Source: Curtobacterium sp. BH-2-1-1
GTDB lineage: Bacteria > Actinomycetota > Actinomycetes > Actinomycetales > Microbacteriaceae
Reading direction: 5' to 3'
NCBI RefSeq assembly: GCF_001806325.1
Contig: NZ_CP017580.1
Coordinates: 372,001-436,000 of the forward strand
Length of the DNA stretch: 64,000 nucleotides
Below are positions 47,194-55,872 of the stretch, piece after piece (the stretch's first letter is position 1; each line of letters starts with the position of its first letter). The notes beneath the pieces are model-generated. The model saw nothing but the letters and a program-made list of their open reading frames with translations, did not search any database and was not told where the DNA came from. Both the position numbers and the translations under genes were made by a program.

Positions 47194-47742
47194 ATGCCGT
47201 CGCCGCAGTCGCTGACCGAGGCCGACCGGCGCATCGTTGCCGGGTGGGCGGCCGACTGCGCCGAGCGCGTCCTCCCGCTGTTCGAGCGTGAAGCCCCGAC
47301 CGACGGCCGCGCCCGCGACGCCATCGAGCGGGCGCGGGCGTTCTCCCGCGGGGAGCTCGACGCCGCCGGGCAGATCCGTCGGCGCTTCGAGGCGGGCCGG
47401 GCCGCGAACGCCGTGACCCCGGCAGCTGCCGTCGCGGCGGCGCGTGCCGCAGCACAGGCGTGCGGCGTCGCGCACATGGGGGCACACGCACTGGGCGCTG
47501 CCGCGTACGCGGCGCGGGCTGCGGGACTGGCCGAGCCGTGCCTCCAGGACGCCGCGGCCCGCGAACGGGACCGACAGCTCGCGCTCGCGGGCGACGAGGT
47601 GCGCGACGCCCTCCGCCGCTTGCCGGCAATCGGGACGGACACGTCGGGGCCGCTCGGTCCGGGACTCCTCGCGCGGGGCGACCTCGGCGAGCACGTGCGA
47701 GCGCTGCAGCAGGCGATCGCCGGCGCTACCCTGACGCCGTGA
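47194..47742 (+). CDS. Imm-5-like putative immunity protein
   Basis: 182 residues, strongly helical and alanine-rich: DRRIVAGWAADCAERVLPLFE, then RARDAIERARAFSRGELD, then AAAQACGVAHMGAHALGAAAYAARAA. As I recall this pattern defines the Imm-5-like family, proposed as an immunity protein from genome context only. No cognate toxin is visible nearby. Its stop overlaps the arr start (GTGA). CACCGT (47182-47187) ends 6 nt before the ATG, again suggesting a leaderless message. Confidence 0.7.
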   Translation: MPSPQSLTEADRRIVAGWAADCAERVLPLFEREAPTDGRARDAIERARAFSRGELDAAGQIRRRFEAGRAANAVTPAAAVAAARAAAQACGVAHMGAHALGAAAYAARAAGLAEPCLQDAAARERDRQLALAGDEVRDALRRLPAIGTDTSGPLGPGLLARGDLGEHVRALQQAIAGATLTP

Positions 47743-48149
47743 GCGACACACTGGACGACGGGCCCTTCTTCCACGGGACCAAGGCGGACCTGCACGTCGG
47801 CGACCTGCTGACCGCCGGGTTCCGCTCGAACTACCGGCCCGAGGTCGTGATGAACCACGTGTACTTCACCGCGCTCCGGGACGGCGCCGGGCTCGCGGCC
47901 GAGCTCGCGGCGGGCGACGGACTCCCCCGGGTGTACGAGGTCGAGCCGACCGGCGCCTTCGAGGACGACCCGAACGTGACCGACAAGAAGTTCCCGGGCA
48001 ACCCGACGCGCTCCTACCGCAGCACGGCGCCGCTCCGGATCACCGGCGAGGTGACGGACTGGCCGCGGTTGACGCCGGAGGCACTCCAGGCGTGGCGCGA
48101 TCGGCTGGCGGCGCTGCGCGCGGACGAGCGGGGCGAGATCATCAACTGA
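47739..48149 (+). CDS. arr: Rifampin ADP-ribosyltransferase
   Basis: 136 residues, the usual size of Arr. The protein reads FFHGTKADLHVGDLLTAGF..., then NHVYFTAL, then VYEVEPTGAFEDDPNVTDKK and PTRSYRS..., all family signatures. Arr transfers ADP-ribose from NAD+ to the C23 hydroxyl of rifampicin, which gives resistance; chromosomal copies are common in environmental Actinobacteria. GTG 47739 overlaps the upstream stop by 4 bp, but TACCCT (47727-47732) ends 6 nt before it, so an own promoter is possible. Confidence 0.93.
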   Translation: MSDTLDDGPFFHGTKADLHVGDLLTAGFRSNYRPEVVMNHVYFTALRDGAGLAAELAAGDGLPRVYEVEPTGAFEDDPNVTDKKFPGNPTRSYRSTAPLRITGEVTDWPRLTPEALQAWRDRLAALRADERGEIIN

Positions 48150-48171
48150 CCGCCGCGCCCTCGGACCGGGA

Positions 48172-48231
48172 TTTCGCGCTGCGCGACAGTTCACGGGATC
48201 GGGGCGCCGTGAAGTGTCGGTCAGCGCGAAA
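48172..48231. repeat. Long imperfect hairpin after arr
   Basis: TTTCGCGCTG...TTCACGG (48172-48196) pairs with CCGTGAA...CAGCGCGAAA (48207-48231), about 22 of 25 bases, across a 10-nt loop. It lies between the convergent arr and AraC genes. It is unlike families A and B and could be a terminator. Confidence 0.65.
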
Positions 48232-48285
48232 ACCCGCGCCCGCGCGCCCGCGCCAGAACCGACCCGCGCCCGCGCGAGCCCGCCG

Positions 48286-49110
48286 TCAGCGCGACCGCGC
48301 CCGGTACTCCCCCGGCGGCCCGCCGCACGCCCGGGCGAAGTGCGCGTAGAAGCTCGACTGCGACCCGAACCCCGCCGCGTGCGCGATCTCCGACGTCGTC
48401 ATCGAGGTCGTCGCGAGCAACCGCTGTGCCTCGGCCACCCGGCACCGGGTGAGGTACTCGAGGATGGTCGTCCCGACGTCCTGCCGGAACACCGACATCG
48501 CGTAGTGCGGGTGCAGGTGCGCCGCCGCGGCGACGTCGGCCACCTCGATCGGCTCACGGAACCGGTCGACCACGAACCGCACCATGTCGATCACCCGGTG
48601 CATGGCGTCCGCGGTGCCGTGACCGCCGCCCGGGCGGAGGTCGACGGCGTCCCGGTGGTGCCGCAGCAGCCGTCGGACGAGCGCCTGGGCCTCGAGGTTC
48701 GCGATGGTCTCGGCGCCCTCGTCCGCGAAGTCCCGCTGCCACGAGCCGAGCATCGACTCGACGTCACGACCGGCGGCCTCGGTCGGCACGACGACCGGCC
48801 GGTTGAGCAGCATCGCGCCGAGGTCGTGGTCGGGCAGCCCCCACGCGAGCACCTCGCCGAGCGGGATGTGCACCCACCGGAACTCCCCCGTCCCCGTCCC
48901 GTCGCCGACGAGCTGGTGCGGGGTCCAGCCCCAGAAGAGCGCGATCTCGCCGGCGAGCACGCTGACCGGGGCGCCGCCGAAACGGTAGTCGAGGTGCCCG
49001 TCGAGCACGAGGTTGATCTCGAGGTCGTCGTGCCGGTGGGACGACGGCATGAGCGGCGCCGGGCCACGGTGGCTCCAGTACGCCGCTTCCATCGTCTCCA
49101 CGTCGAGCAC
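48286..49110 (-). CDS. AraC-family regulator of the GH4/ABC block
   Basis: 274 residues. An N-terminal cupin (SSHRHDDLEINLVLDGHLDYRF, GEIALFWGWTPHQ) and a C-terminal AraC HTH pair (VADVAAAAHLHPHYAMSVFR, SEIAHAAGFGSQSSFYAHFARAC). This is the MelR/RafR-like layout used for sugar operons. It is divergent from the GH4 gene, its likely target, with ~106 bp between them. TAGGCT (49122-49117) ends 6 nt before GTG 49110, which supports that start. Confidence 0.87.
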   Translation of the reverse strand: MLDVETMEAAYWSHRGPAPLMPSSHRHDDLEINLVLDGHLDYRFGGAPVSVLAGEIALFWGWTPHQLVGDGTGTGEFRWVHIPLGEVLAWGLPDHDLGAMLLNRPVVVPTEAAGRDVESMLGSWQRDFADEGAETIANLEAQALVRRLLRHHRDAVDLRPGGGHGTADAMHRVIDMVRFVVDRFREPIEVADVAAAAHLHPHYAMSVFRQDVGTTILEYLTRCRVAEAQRLLATTSMTTSEIAHAAGFGSQSSFYAHFARACGGPPGEYRARSR

Positions 49111-49216
49111 ACCGCGAGCCTACGACAGCGACCCGAGGGCGCCCATCCGAGGATCCTGGAACCCCGCCGTCCGAAGCCGGAGGCCCGCACCCGCCCCCGC
49201 TTCCTACCGTCGTTGC

Positions 49217-50641
49217 ATGACCAAGATCACCATCATCGGCGCCGGCGGCTTCGTCTTCCCGTTCCGCCTCATCGGCGACCTCGTCTCCTTCCCCGCACTG
49301 CAAGGCGCGACGCTGCACCTCATGGACCTCGACGCGGGCAGGGTCGCCCGCACCGCGAGCGCTGCCCGCGAGCTCGTCGCCCACCACGGCCTCGGCACCG
49401 AGGTCCTCGAGACCACCGACCGCCGCGAGGCCCTCGCCGGCGCAGACGTCGTCATCATCACGTTCCAGGTCGGCGGCGTGGAGTCGTACAGGTGGGACGT
49501 GGAGATCCCCCGGAAGTACGGCATCGACCAGGCCGTCGGCGACACCGTGGGACCCGGCGGCGTGTTCCGCTTCCTGCGCTCCGTGCGCGCCTACGAGGAC
49601 ATCGCCCGCGACGCGCTCGAGCTCTGCCCGGACGCCCAGTTCATCAACTACGCGAACCCGATGGCGATGGCCACGGCGTTCCTCAACGCGAAGGGCCTGC
49701 GCACGGTCGGCCTCTGCCACAGCGTGCAGGGCACCACGCGCATGCTCGCCCGGACCCTCGACGTGCCGTACGACGAGGTCGAGTACGTCAGCGCCGGCAT
49801 CAACCACCAGGCCTGGATCCTCGAGTTCAAGCGGCGGAACGGCGAGGACCTGTACCCGCGCCTCCGCGAGGTGATGACCGCGAGGCACCGGCGCGGCGTC
49901 GCGGCGGCCGACCTGCACGACGACGACGGCGACCACAGCGAGGCGGCTGCGGCGGCGAGCAACTACGAGGGCGGCAACGAGCAGGTCCGCACACAGCTGA
50001 TGCGGTCGTTCGGGTACTTCGAGACCGAGTCGAGCCACCACGCGAGCGAGTACGTGCCGTACTTCCGCAAGGACCCGGAGACGGTGCTCGAGTACATCCC
50101 GGAGCGCTGGGACTACTACGAGATCTGCCTCGCCCACGACGAGCAGGGCGACGTCGACCAGCAGCTCGAGAAGCTCAGGGCCGACCTCTCCCCGTCGGTC
50201 GAGTACGGCGCGAGCATCGTCAACGCGATCGTCACCGGCGTCCCCGCGGTGGTCTACGGCAACGTCCCGAACCGCACCGGCGTGATCGCCAACCTGCCGT
50301 CGGACGCCTGCGTCGAGGTCGCCTGCCTGGCCGACGGCAACGGCGTCACCCCGATCTCGTTCGGCGAACTCCCCCCGCAGCTCGCGGCGATCAACCGGAC
50401 GAACACGAACGTGCAGACCCTGGCCGTCCGCGCGGCGCTGACCGGCAGCGTCGAGCACGTCCACCACGCGGTCGCGCTCGACCCCCTCACCGCGGCGCAC
50501 CTCACGCTCGACCGGATCGCCGAGATGACCGACGAGCTGCTGCACGCGCACGCCGCGCTGCTCCCGGAGTCGCTGCGTCCGGCGACCGCGGCACCGGCCG
50601 CGCAGGGTGCCGTCCAGGAGGCGCGACCCGCCCTCGTCTGA
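49217..50641 (+). CDS. GH4 family alpha-glycosidase (alpha-galactosidase-like)
   Basis: 474 residues of the NAD+/metal-dependent glycoside hydrolase family 4: an N-terminal Rossmann motif (TIIGAGGFVFPF), QAVGDTVGPGGVFRFLR, INYANPMAM and the metal-site CHSVQGTT and SAGINHQAWI motifs (Cys and His ligands). The CHS-type motif is as in MelA alpha-galactosidases. It acts in the cytoplasm on melibiose, raffinose-type or similar imported sugars. TACCGT (49205-49210) ends 6 nt before the ATG. The ABC importer follows after 127 bp. Confidence 0.9.
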   Translation: MTKITIIGAGGFVFPFRLIGDLVSFPALQGATLHLMDLDAGRVARTASAARELVAHHGLGTEVLETTDRREALAGADVVIITFQVGGVESYRWDVEIPRKYGIDQAVGDTVGPGGVFRFLRSVRAYEDIARDALELCPDAQFINYANPMAMATAFLNAKGLRTVGLCHSVQGTTRMLARTLDVPYDEVEYVSAGINHQAWILEFKRRNGEDLYPRLREVMTARHRRGVAAADLHDDDGDHSEAAAAASNYEGGNEQVRTQLMRSFGYFETESSHHASEYVPYFRKDPETVLEYIPERWDYYEICLAHDEQGDVDQQLEKLRADLSPSVEYGASIVNAIVTGVPAVVYGNVPNRTGVIANLPSDACVEVACLADGNGVTPISFGELPPQLAAINRTNTNVQTLAVRAALTGSVEHVHHAVALDPLTAAHLTLDRIAEMTDELLHAHAALLPESLRPATAAPAAQGAVQEARPALV

Positions 50642-50768
50642 CCGCCCCGTCCGCCGACTGGGCCGGGTCCACCGCGCCACCCGGCCCCGTCACGGACGCA
50701 CCCGGACCCCGGGACGTGCACCGCGCCTCCTGGACCACCACGGCACCACGACCTCGAAGGAGAGGACC

Positions 50769-52073
50769 ATGCCGACCCGACCACCCACCCAGCTGGCCCG
50801 ACGCGGGTTCCTCGCGCTGGCCGGCATCTCGATGGCCGGCGCACTCGCCGCCTGCGCCGGCCAGGGCACCGCTGCCCACGGCGGCACGAAGCACATCCGC
50901 CTGTCGACCTGGAACATCCCGACGGACATCACGAGCTACCAGCAGATCGCCGACGAGTTCGTCGCGGCGCACCCCGGCACGAGCGTCGCCGTCGAGGTCA
51001 CCACGGGCCAGTTCCACCAGTGGTTCATCACCCGGCTCGCCGCGGACCTCGCGCCCGACGTCATCCGGATCACCCCGCAGCAGATCGGCCGGTACGCCGC
51101 GAACGGCAGCCTCGTCGACATCTCCGGCTCGATTCCGAAGGACTACCAGCAGGACTACAGCACGCCGTTCTGGGCGATCGGTGCCCGGGACGACGGTGTG
51201 TACGGCGTCTTCCAGCACACCGACAACTTCATCACCTACTACAACCGCGAGGTCATGGACCGGATCGGGGTCACCCCGCCGCAGAGCCTCGCGGACGCGT
51301 GGACGTGGGACGAGTTCCTCGACGTCGCGAAGGAGGTCAAGCAGGTCACCGGCAAGTACGCGTTCGGGTACGGCTGGTCCGCGCCGGAGACCGCCTACCG
51401 GTGGCTGCCGTTCGTCTACCAGAACGGGGGTGCGTTCCTCGGCGAGGACGGTGCCACCCCCTCGATGGACACCCCCGAGGCGATCGACGCCCTGGCGTTC
51501 GGACGCAAGTGGTACGCCGACGGCCTCGCCACCACCGGCAACCTGTCGAAGAGCGGCGGCGGGGACGTCTCCCGCAACCTGTTCCTGACCGGGCAGATCG
51601 GCATGATGCTCAACAACCCGGAGTCGATCGTGCAGCTCGACACCGACATGCGGGACAACTGGGGCACGGCGCCGATGATCCGGAACGTCGGTGAGGCGAG
51701 CGACCTCGGCGGCAACGCCCTCGCCGTCACGAAGTCGAGCAAGCACCCCGAGCTCGCGGCCGAACTCGTCGCGATGATCACCTCGCGGCCGAAGATGCAG
51801 CAGTTCTGCCACGACGGCAACTGGCTGCCCGCCCGCGAGTCCCTCGACGCGGCGGACATCGGGTACGCCGCGAACTCGGACACCATGCAGCGGTTCATCG
51901 ACCAGGGGTCGACCATCCCGCTGTCGATGGTGAAGGCCGAGAGCGGGCAGTACTTCTCGTCGCTCAACGCGGTGTTCGCCGACTACCTCGACCTGTGCCT
52001 GCTCGGGCAGCTCAGCCCGAAGGAGGCCTCGAGCCAGATGATGGAGGCGATGCGCAGTGTCACTGCGAACTGA
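50769..52073 (+). CDS. ABC sugar importer, solute-binding lipoprotein (TAT type)
   Basis: 434 residues. Signal RRGFLALAGISMAGALAAC combines twin arginines with a lipobox. A family 1 solute-binding domain follows (IRLSTWNIPTDITSYQQIAD, FTHT-type loop VFQHTDNFITYYNREVMDR). AGAGGA is well placed before the ATG. With the GH4 gene it suggests uptake of an alpha-galactoside. A family B half-site lies ~45 bp upstream. Confidence 0.92.
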   Translation: MPTRPPTQLARRGFLALAGISMAGALAACAGQGTAAHGGTKHIRLSTWNIPTDITSYQQIADEFVAAHPGTSVAVEVTTGQFHQWFITRLAADLAPDVIRITPQQIGRYAANGSLVDISGSIPKDYQQDYSTPFWAIGARDDGVYGVFQHTDNFITYYNREVMDRIGVTPPQSLADAWTWDEFLDVAKEVKQVTGKYAFGYGWSAPETAYRWLPFVYQNGGAFLGEDGATPSMDTPEAIDALAFGRKWYADGLATTGNLSKSGGGDVSRNLFLTGQIGMMLNNPESIVQLDTDMRDNWGTAPMIRNVGEASDLGGNALAVTKSSKHPELAAELVAMITSRPKMQQFCHDGNWLPARESLDAADIGYAANSDTMQRFIDQGSTIPLSMVKAESGQYFSSLNAVFADYLDLCLLGQLSPKEASSQMMEAMRSVTAN

Positions 52074-53016
52074 GACCGCGCCGGTCCGGACCACGGCGTC
52101 GACCGCCCCGCCGACCGGTGGGCTCCCCGTCGGTGGTGCCGCACGACGACGCCAGGGCCGGTTCGTCCCCTGGGTGTTCGTCGGCCCCGCGGCACTGCTG
52201 TTCCTCGGCTTCTCGCTCATCCCGATCGTGACCGCGATCGCCCTGAGCTTCCAGGACTCGAGCACCTCGCTCGGCGACGGCACCTGGGTCGGCGGGAAGA
52301 ACTTCGTCGACATGGGTTCCGACCCGCTGATCGGCACGGCGCTGCGGAACACGCTCGTCTTCACGATCGGGACCGTCCCGACCGCGATGGCGATCGGCCT
52401 CGCCCTGGCGGTGGCGCTGAACCGACCGCTGCCCGGGCGTTCGGTGTTCCGTGCGCTCTTCTTCGTGCCGATGGTCGCCGCCGGCGTCGTGGTCGGCGTC
52501 ATCATGTCGTGGATCTTCAACGGTGACTACGGCGTGGTGAACAACCTGCTCGAGGCGCTCGGTCTCGGCCGCGTCCCCTGGCTGACCGCGCCGGGCTGGG
52601 CGATGGCGACCCTGGTGATCGTCGTCGTGTGGACCCGGATCGGGTTCTGCATGGTGATCTACCTCGGTGCGCTGCAGTCCGTGCCCGCCGAGCTCAAGGA
52701 GGCAGCCGCGATCGACGGCGCCTCGCGGTGGGTGCGGTTCCGGACGATCACGTGGCCGCTCCTGCGACCGACGACGTCGATCCTGCTCATCCTCAACGTG
52801 GTGTTCTCGCTGCAGGCGTTCGACGTCATCTACGTGATGACCGGCGGCGGCCCCGGCTTCTCCACCACGGTGCTCATCCAGTACGTGTTCCGGTCCGCGT
52901 TCATCGACGCGCGGATGGGGTACGCCGCGGCGCTCGGGCTGGTGCTCGTCGCGATCCTGCTCGTGTTCACGCTGCTCCGGCAGCGGGCCAACAAGAAGGC
53001 TGAGGAGGCCATCTGA
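52057..53016 (+). CDS. ABC sugar permease, MalF/UgpA type
   Basis: 319 residues, six membrane helices, EAA loop EAAAIDGASRWVRFRTITWP. It starts at GTG 52057, overlapping the binding-protein gene by 17 bp, and shares one base with the next start. Confidence 0.92.
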   Translation: MSLRTETAPVRTTASTAPPTGGLPVGGAARRRQGRFVPWVFVGPAALLFLGFSLIPIVTAIALSFQDSSTSLGDGTWVGGKNFVDMGSDPLIGTALRNTLVFTIGTVPTAMAIGLALAVALNRPLPGRSVFRALFFVPMVAAGVVVGVIMSWIFNGDYGVVNNLLEALGLGRVPWLTAPGWAMATLVIVVVWTRIGFCMVIYLGALQSVPAELKEAAAIDGASRWVRFRTITWPLLRPTTSILLILNVVFSLQAFDVIYVMTGGGPGFSTTVLIQYVFRSAFIDARMGYAAALGLVLVAILLVFTLLRQRANKKAEEAI

Positions 53017-53894
53017 TGGCACTGTCCGTTGCGGGGTCGACCCGCGCCTCCCGTCCGACCGCCGCGCGGCGGAAGCCGCGCCCGGGCCGCTGGGTGCTCG
53101 TCGCCGGACTCACCGCGCTGGCGATCCTGATGGTCTTCCCGCTGTACTGGATGGTCGTCTCCGCGCTCACCCCTGGCGGCCAGTCGCAGAGCGGCACGTT
53201 CTCGCTCTTCCCGACCCGGCCCACCTTCGAGAACTACACGCAGGTGTTCAGCACGCAGCCGGTCTGGCGGTGGCTCGGGAACTCCGCGCTCATCACCAGT
53301 GTCGGCACCGCGCTGAGCGTCGTCGTCTCGCTGATGGCCGGGTACGCCCTGGCGAAGTTCCGGTTCGTCGGGCGGGGGCTGCTCTACTCGGCGTTCCTCG
53401 TCACGATCATGATCCCGATCCAGGTCACCCTCGTGCCGAGCTTCCTCGTCGTCGCGAAGATCGGGCTCGTCGACTCCCCCTGGGCGGTCATCCTGCCGAC
53501 GGTGTTCGACGTGGTCGGGATCTTCATCGCCCGGCAGTTCATGCTCGGGGTGCCGGACGCCCTGATGGAGGCCGCGCGGCTCGACGGCGCCGGCGAGTTC
53601 CAGACCTTCTTCCGGGTCGTGCTGCCGACCTGCGGTCCCCTCGTCGGGGTGCTCGTGATCCTCGGGTTCATGACGCGGTGGAACGACTTCCTCTGGCCGC
53701 TCGTCGTGCTGCAGGGCAACGAGAACCTCACGGTGCCGGTCGCGCTGTCGACGCTGACGAACAACCCGGCGTTCAGTTCGCCGTGGGGTGCCGTGATGGC
53801 GATCGCCACCGTCACGGTGCTGCCGCTGCTCGTGGTGTTCCTGGCGTTCCAGCGGCAGTTCGTGCAGGGCATCGCCTCGACGGGGATCAAGTAG
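53016..53894 (+). CDS. ABC sugar permease, MalG/UgpE type
   Basis: 292 residues, six membrane helices, EAA loop EAARLDGAGEFQTFFRVVLP. It is the last gene of the GH4/ABC block. No ATPase gene is present, so this importer also probably depends on a shared ATPase encoded elsewhere. Confidence 0.92.
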   Translation: MALSVAGSTRASRPTAARRKPRPGRWVLVAGLTALAILMVFPLYWMVVSALTPGGQSQSGTFSLFPTRPTFENYTQVFSTQPVWRWLGNSALITSVGTALSVVVSLMAGYALAKFRFVGRGLLYSAFLVTIMIPIQVTLVPSFLVVAKIGLVDSPWAVILPTVFDVVGIFIARQFMLGVPDALMEAARLDGAGEFQTFFRVVLPTCGPLVGVLVILGFMTRWNDFLWPLVVLQGNENLTVPVALSTLTNNPAFSSPWGAVMAIATVTVLPLLVVFLAFQRQFVQGIASTGIK

Positions 53895-53936
53895 GCCGCG
53901 GGCGCGCGGGCGTACCCGGTCGGGACGGCAGCACGG

Positions 53937-54569
53937 TCAGACCGCGGCGCGGAGCACGGCCCCCACGACGCGCGCGGGCTCCGGCAGCCGCTCGTTCGTG
54001 GCCGACGCCCGGAAGGAGTCGAGTGCGAGCGCGGCGAACCGCCGCGCGGCACCGAGTCGCTCGGCCGGGTCGTCCCCGCCCAGCCCCCGCGCCGCGAGCA
54101 GCACGAGGAGCAGGTCGTCGACGACGAAGTCGGGCCGCAACCGTCCCTCGGCCTTGGCTCGCAACGCCAGGCCCGCCATCGCGTGCAGGAGCTCGGCGCG
54201 GTGCCGTGCGAGCCGGTCGGACACCTGGCCCGCGGCGACGAGCGCATCGACGAAGCCCTGGTTGCGGGCGTTCAACTCGACGGTCCGCTCGACGACGGAA
54301 CGCAGGCCCAGCCAGGGGTCCGGGTGCGCGGCACCCTCGAGGACGATGTTCCGGCAGAGCTCGAGCTCGTCGTCGAACGCTGCGTCGACGAGGTCCCGCC
54401 GGGTCGGGAACCGCCGGTAGAGCGTCGCCGGCCCGACCCCCGCGTGCCGGGCGATGTCCCGCATCGTCACGTCGAGGCCCCGCGCACCGAACAGCTCGCG
54501 CGCGGCCTGCAGCACGCGGTCGCGGTTCTCGCGTGCGTCGGATCGGAGGTGAGACGTCTCGTCGGTCAT
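53937..54569 (-). CDS. TetR-family regulator
   Basis: 210 residues. The N-terminal HTH is VLQAARELFGARGLDVTMRDIARHAGVGPATLYRRFPTR split across helices 1-3, with a helical ligand domain after it. It is divergent from a quinone oxidoreductase gene, its probable target. TAAAGT ends 7 nt before the ATG. A palindrome at 54590-54603 lies between the two genes. Confidence 0.88.
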   Translation of the reverse strand: MTDETSHLRSDARENRDRVLQAARELFGARGLDVTMRDIARHAGVGPATLYRRFPTRRDLVDAAFDDELELCRNIVLEGAAHPDPWLGLRSVVERTVELNARNQGFVDALVAAGQVSDRLARHRAELLHAMAGLALRAKAEGRLRPDFVVDDLLLVLLAARGLGGDDPAERLGAARRFAALALDSFRASATNERLPEPARVVGAVLRAAV

Positions 54570-54589
54570 CGCTCCCACTTTAGTCAAGT

Positions 54590-54603
54590 GGACGCGGGCG
54601 TCC
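54590..54603. promoter_or_regulatory. Putative TetR operator
   Basis: GGACGCGGGCGTCC, inverted 5-bp arms around GCGG, placed between the two divergent -10-like boxes (TAAAGT on the minus strand, TAGCGT on the plus strand). Confidence 0.45.
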
Positions 54604-54618
54604 GTTAGCGTCGCGAGC

Positions 54619-55575
54619 ATGCACGCAGTCACCATCCAGTCCTTCGGTCCGCCGGACGGCCTCGTCCCCACCGAGCTCCCCGAACCCGTCGCCGCGCCCG
54701 GCCAGGTCCTCGTCGACGTCGAGGCGATCGGCGTCGGCGGCGTGGACGCCGTCATCCGGCGCGGGACCATCGCGCGCGCCGGCCTCGAGCCCGGGTACGT
54801 CCCGGGCAGCGAGGTCGCCGGGCGCGTCGTCGCCGTCGGGGACGAGCGGGACGCCGACTGGCTCGGCCGTCGGGTCTGGGCGTTCACGGGCGTCGGTGGC
54901 GCGTACGCCGAACGGGTCGTCGCCGGCACCGGGGACCTCACACCGCTCGAGGACGGGTTCGACGCCGTGGACGCCGTCGCCCTGGGGTCGGCCGCCCCGG
55001 TCGCCCGGTTCGCGCTGGCGCACGCGCACCTCGCCCCGGGCGAACGGGTGCTGGTACGCGGAGCCGCCGGCAGCATCGGGATCGCCGCGGTCGAGCTCGC
55101 CGCACAGGCCGGTGCCGCGGCGGTCGCGGTGACGACGGGTTCGGCCGAGCGAGGCGACCGTCTGCGCGGGTTCGGCGCCACCCACGTGCTCGACCGACAG
55201 GGCGCGGGCGACGGGCCGGAGTCGTACGACGTGGTCATCGACGTCGTCGGCGGCCCCGCGATGCCCGCGTTCATCGACCGTCTGGCACCGAACGGTCGGC
55301 TGGTCCTCGTCGGCGCCGTGGCCGGCATGCCCCCGGCGGACTTCGGTGCGCACCTGCTCCGCGGCTTCCAGCAGTCGCGGTCGGTCGCGACCTTCAGTCT
55401 CGACTCCGTGCCGCGCGACGCCCTGGCGTCGACGCGGACGGAGCTCTTCCGCGCGGCCGCCGCGGGGACCCTGTCCCCGGTCGTCGACGCGGTGCTGCCG
55501 CTCGCAGACGCTGCGGAAGCGCACCGCCGCATGGACGACGGCGAGGTCTTCGGACGGATCGTCCTGACGCCCTGA
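54619..55575 (+). CDS. Zinc-independent quinone oxidoreductase-like MDR enzyme
   Basis: 318 residues of the medium-chain dehydrogenase/reductase superfamily (MHAVTIQSFGPPDGL start, VPGSEVAGRVVAVG, GAAGSIGIAAVELAAQAGA cofactor motif, ending AHRRMDDGEVFGRIVL). The structural and catalytic zinc cysteines are absent, as in QOR/zeta-crystallin proteins that reduce quinones or enones with NADPH. TAGCGT (54606-54611) ends 7 nt before the ATG. Control by the divergent TetR is likely. Confidence 0.88.
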   Translation: MHAVTIQSFGPPDGLVPTELPEPVAAPGQVLVDVEAIGVGGVDAVIRRGTIARAGLEPGYVPGSEVAGRVVAVGDERDADWLGRRVWAFTGVGGAYAERVVAGTGDLTPLEDGFDAVDAVALGSAAPVARFALAHAHLAPGERVLVRGAAGSIGIAAVELAAQAGAAAVAVTTGSAERGDRLRGFGATHVLDRQGAGDGPESYDVVIDVVGGPAMPAFIDRLAPNGRLVLVGAVAGMPPADFGAHLLRGFQQSRSVATFSLDSVPRDALASTRTELFRAAAAGTLSPVVDAVLPLADAAEAHRRMDDGEVFGRIVLTP

Positions 55576-55590
55576 TCCCGGCCATGGACA

Positions 55591-55630
55591 GACGGGAGGC
55601 GCGGTGCCAGCTGGCACCGCGCCTCCCGTC
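55591..55630. repeat. Family B element: perfect 40-bp palindrome
   Basis: GACGGGAGGCGCGGTGCCAG followed directly by its exact complement, with no loop. It lies between the convergent quinone reductase and cold-shock genes. It is the most complete copy of the family and defines its consensus. Confidence 0.9.
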
Positions 55631-55645
55631 CGTCACCTGGTGACG

Positions 55646-55858
55646 TCAGCCGCGGATCACGGAGATCTCGTCGGCCTGCGGACCCTTCTTGCCGGGGCCG
55701 ACCACGTAGCGGACGTGGTCGGTGTCCTCGAGCGAGCGCAGGCCCGTCGACGCGACGATGCTGGAGAAGTGGGCGAACAGGTCGTCGGACCCGTCGTCCG
55801 GGGTGATGAAGCCGAACCCCTTGTTGTTGTCGAACCACTTGACGGTTCCGGTGGGCAT
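55646..55858 (-). CDS. Cold-shock protein, CspA family
   Basis: 70 residues with an OB fold: GTVKWFDNNKGFGFI holds RNP1 (13-18), and LFAHFSSI is RNP2. It is a nucleic-acid chaperone. The C-terminal half (LRSLEDTDHVRYVVGPGKKGPQADEI) is a little unlike CspA/B housekeeping proteins. ATG 55858 has GAGGGG 8 nt upstream; GTG 55867 is a poorer alternative. It follows the desaturase gene by 14 bp, so the two form an operon. Confidence 0.92.
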   Translation of the reverse strand: MPTGTVKWFDNNKGFGFITPDDGSDDLFAHFSSIVASTGLRSLEDTDHVRYVVGPGKKGPQADEISVIRG

Positions 55859-55872
55859 CAGAGCCACCCCTC

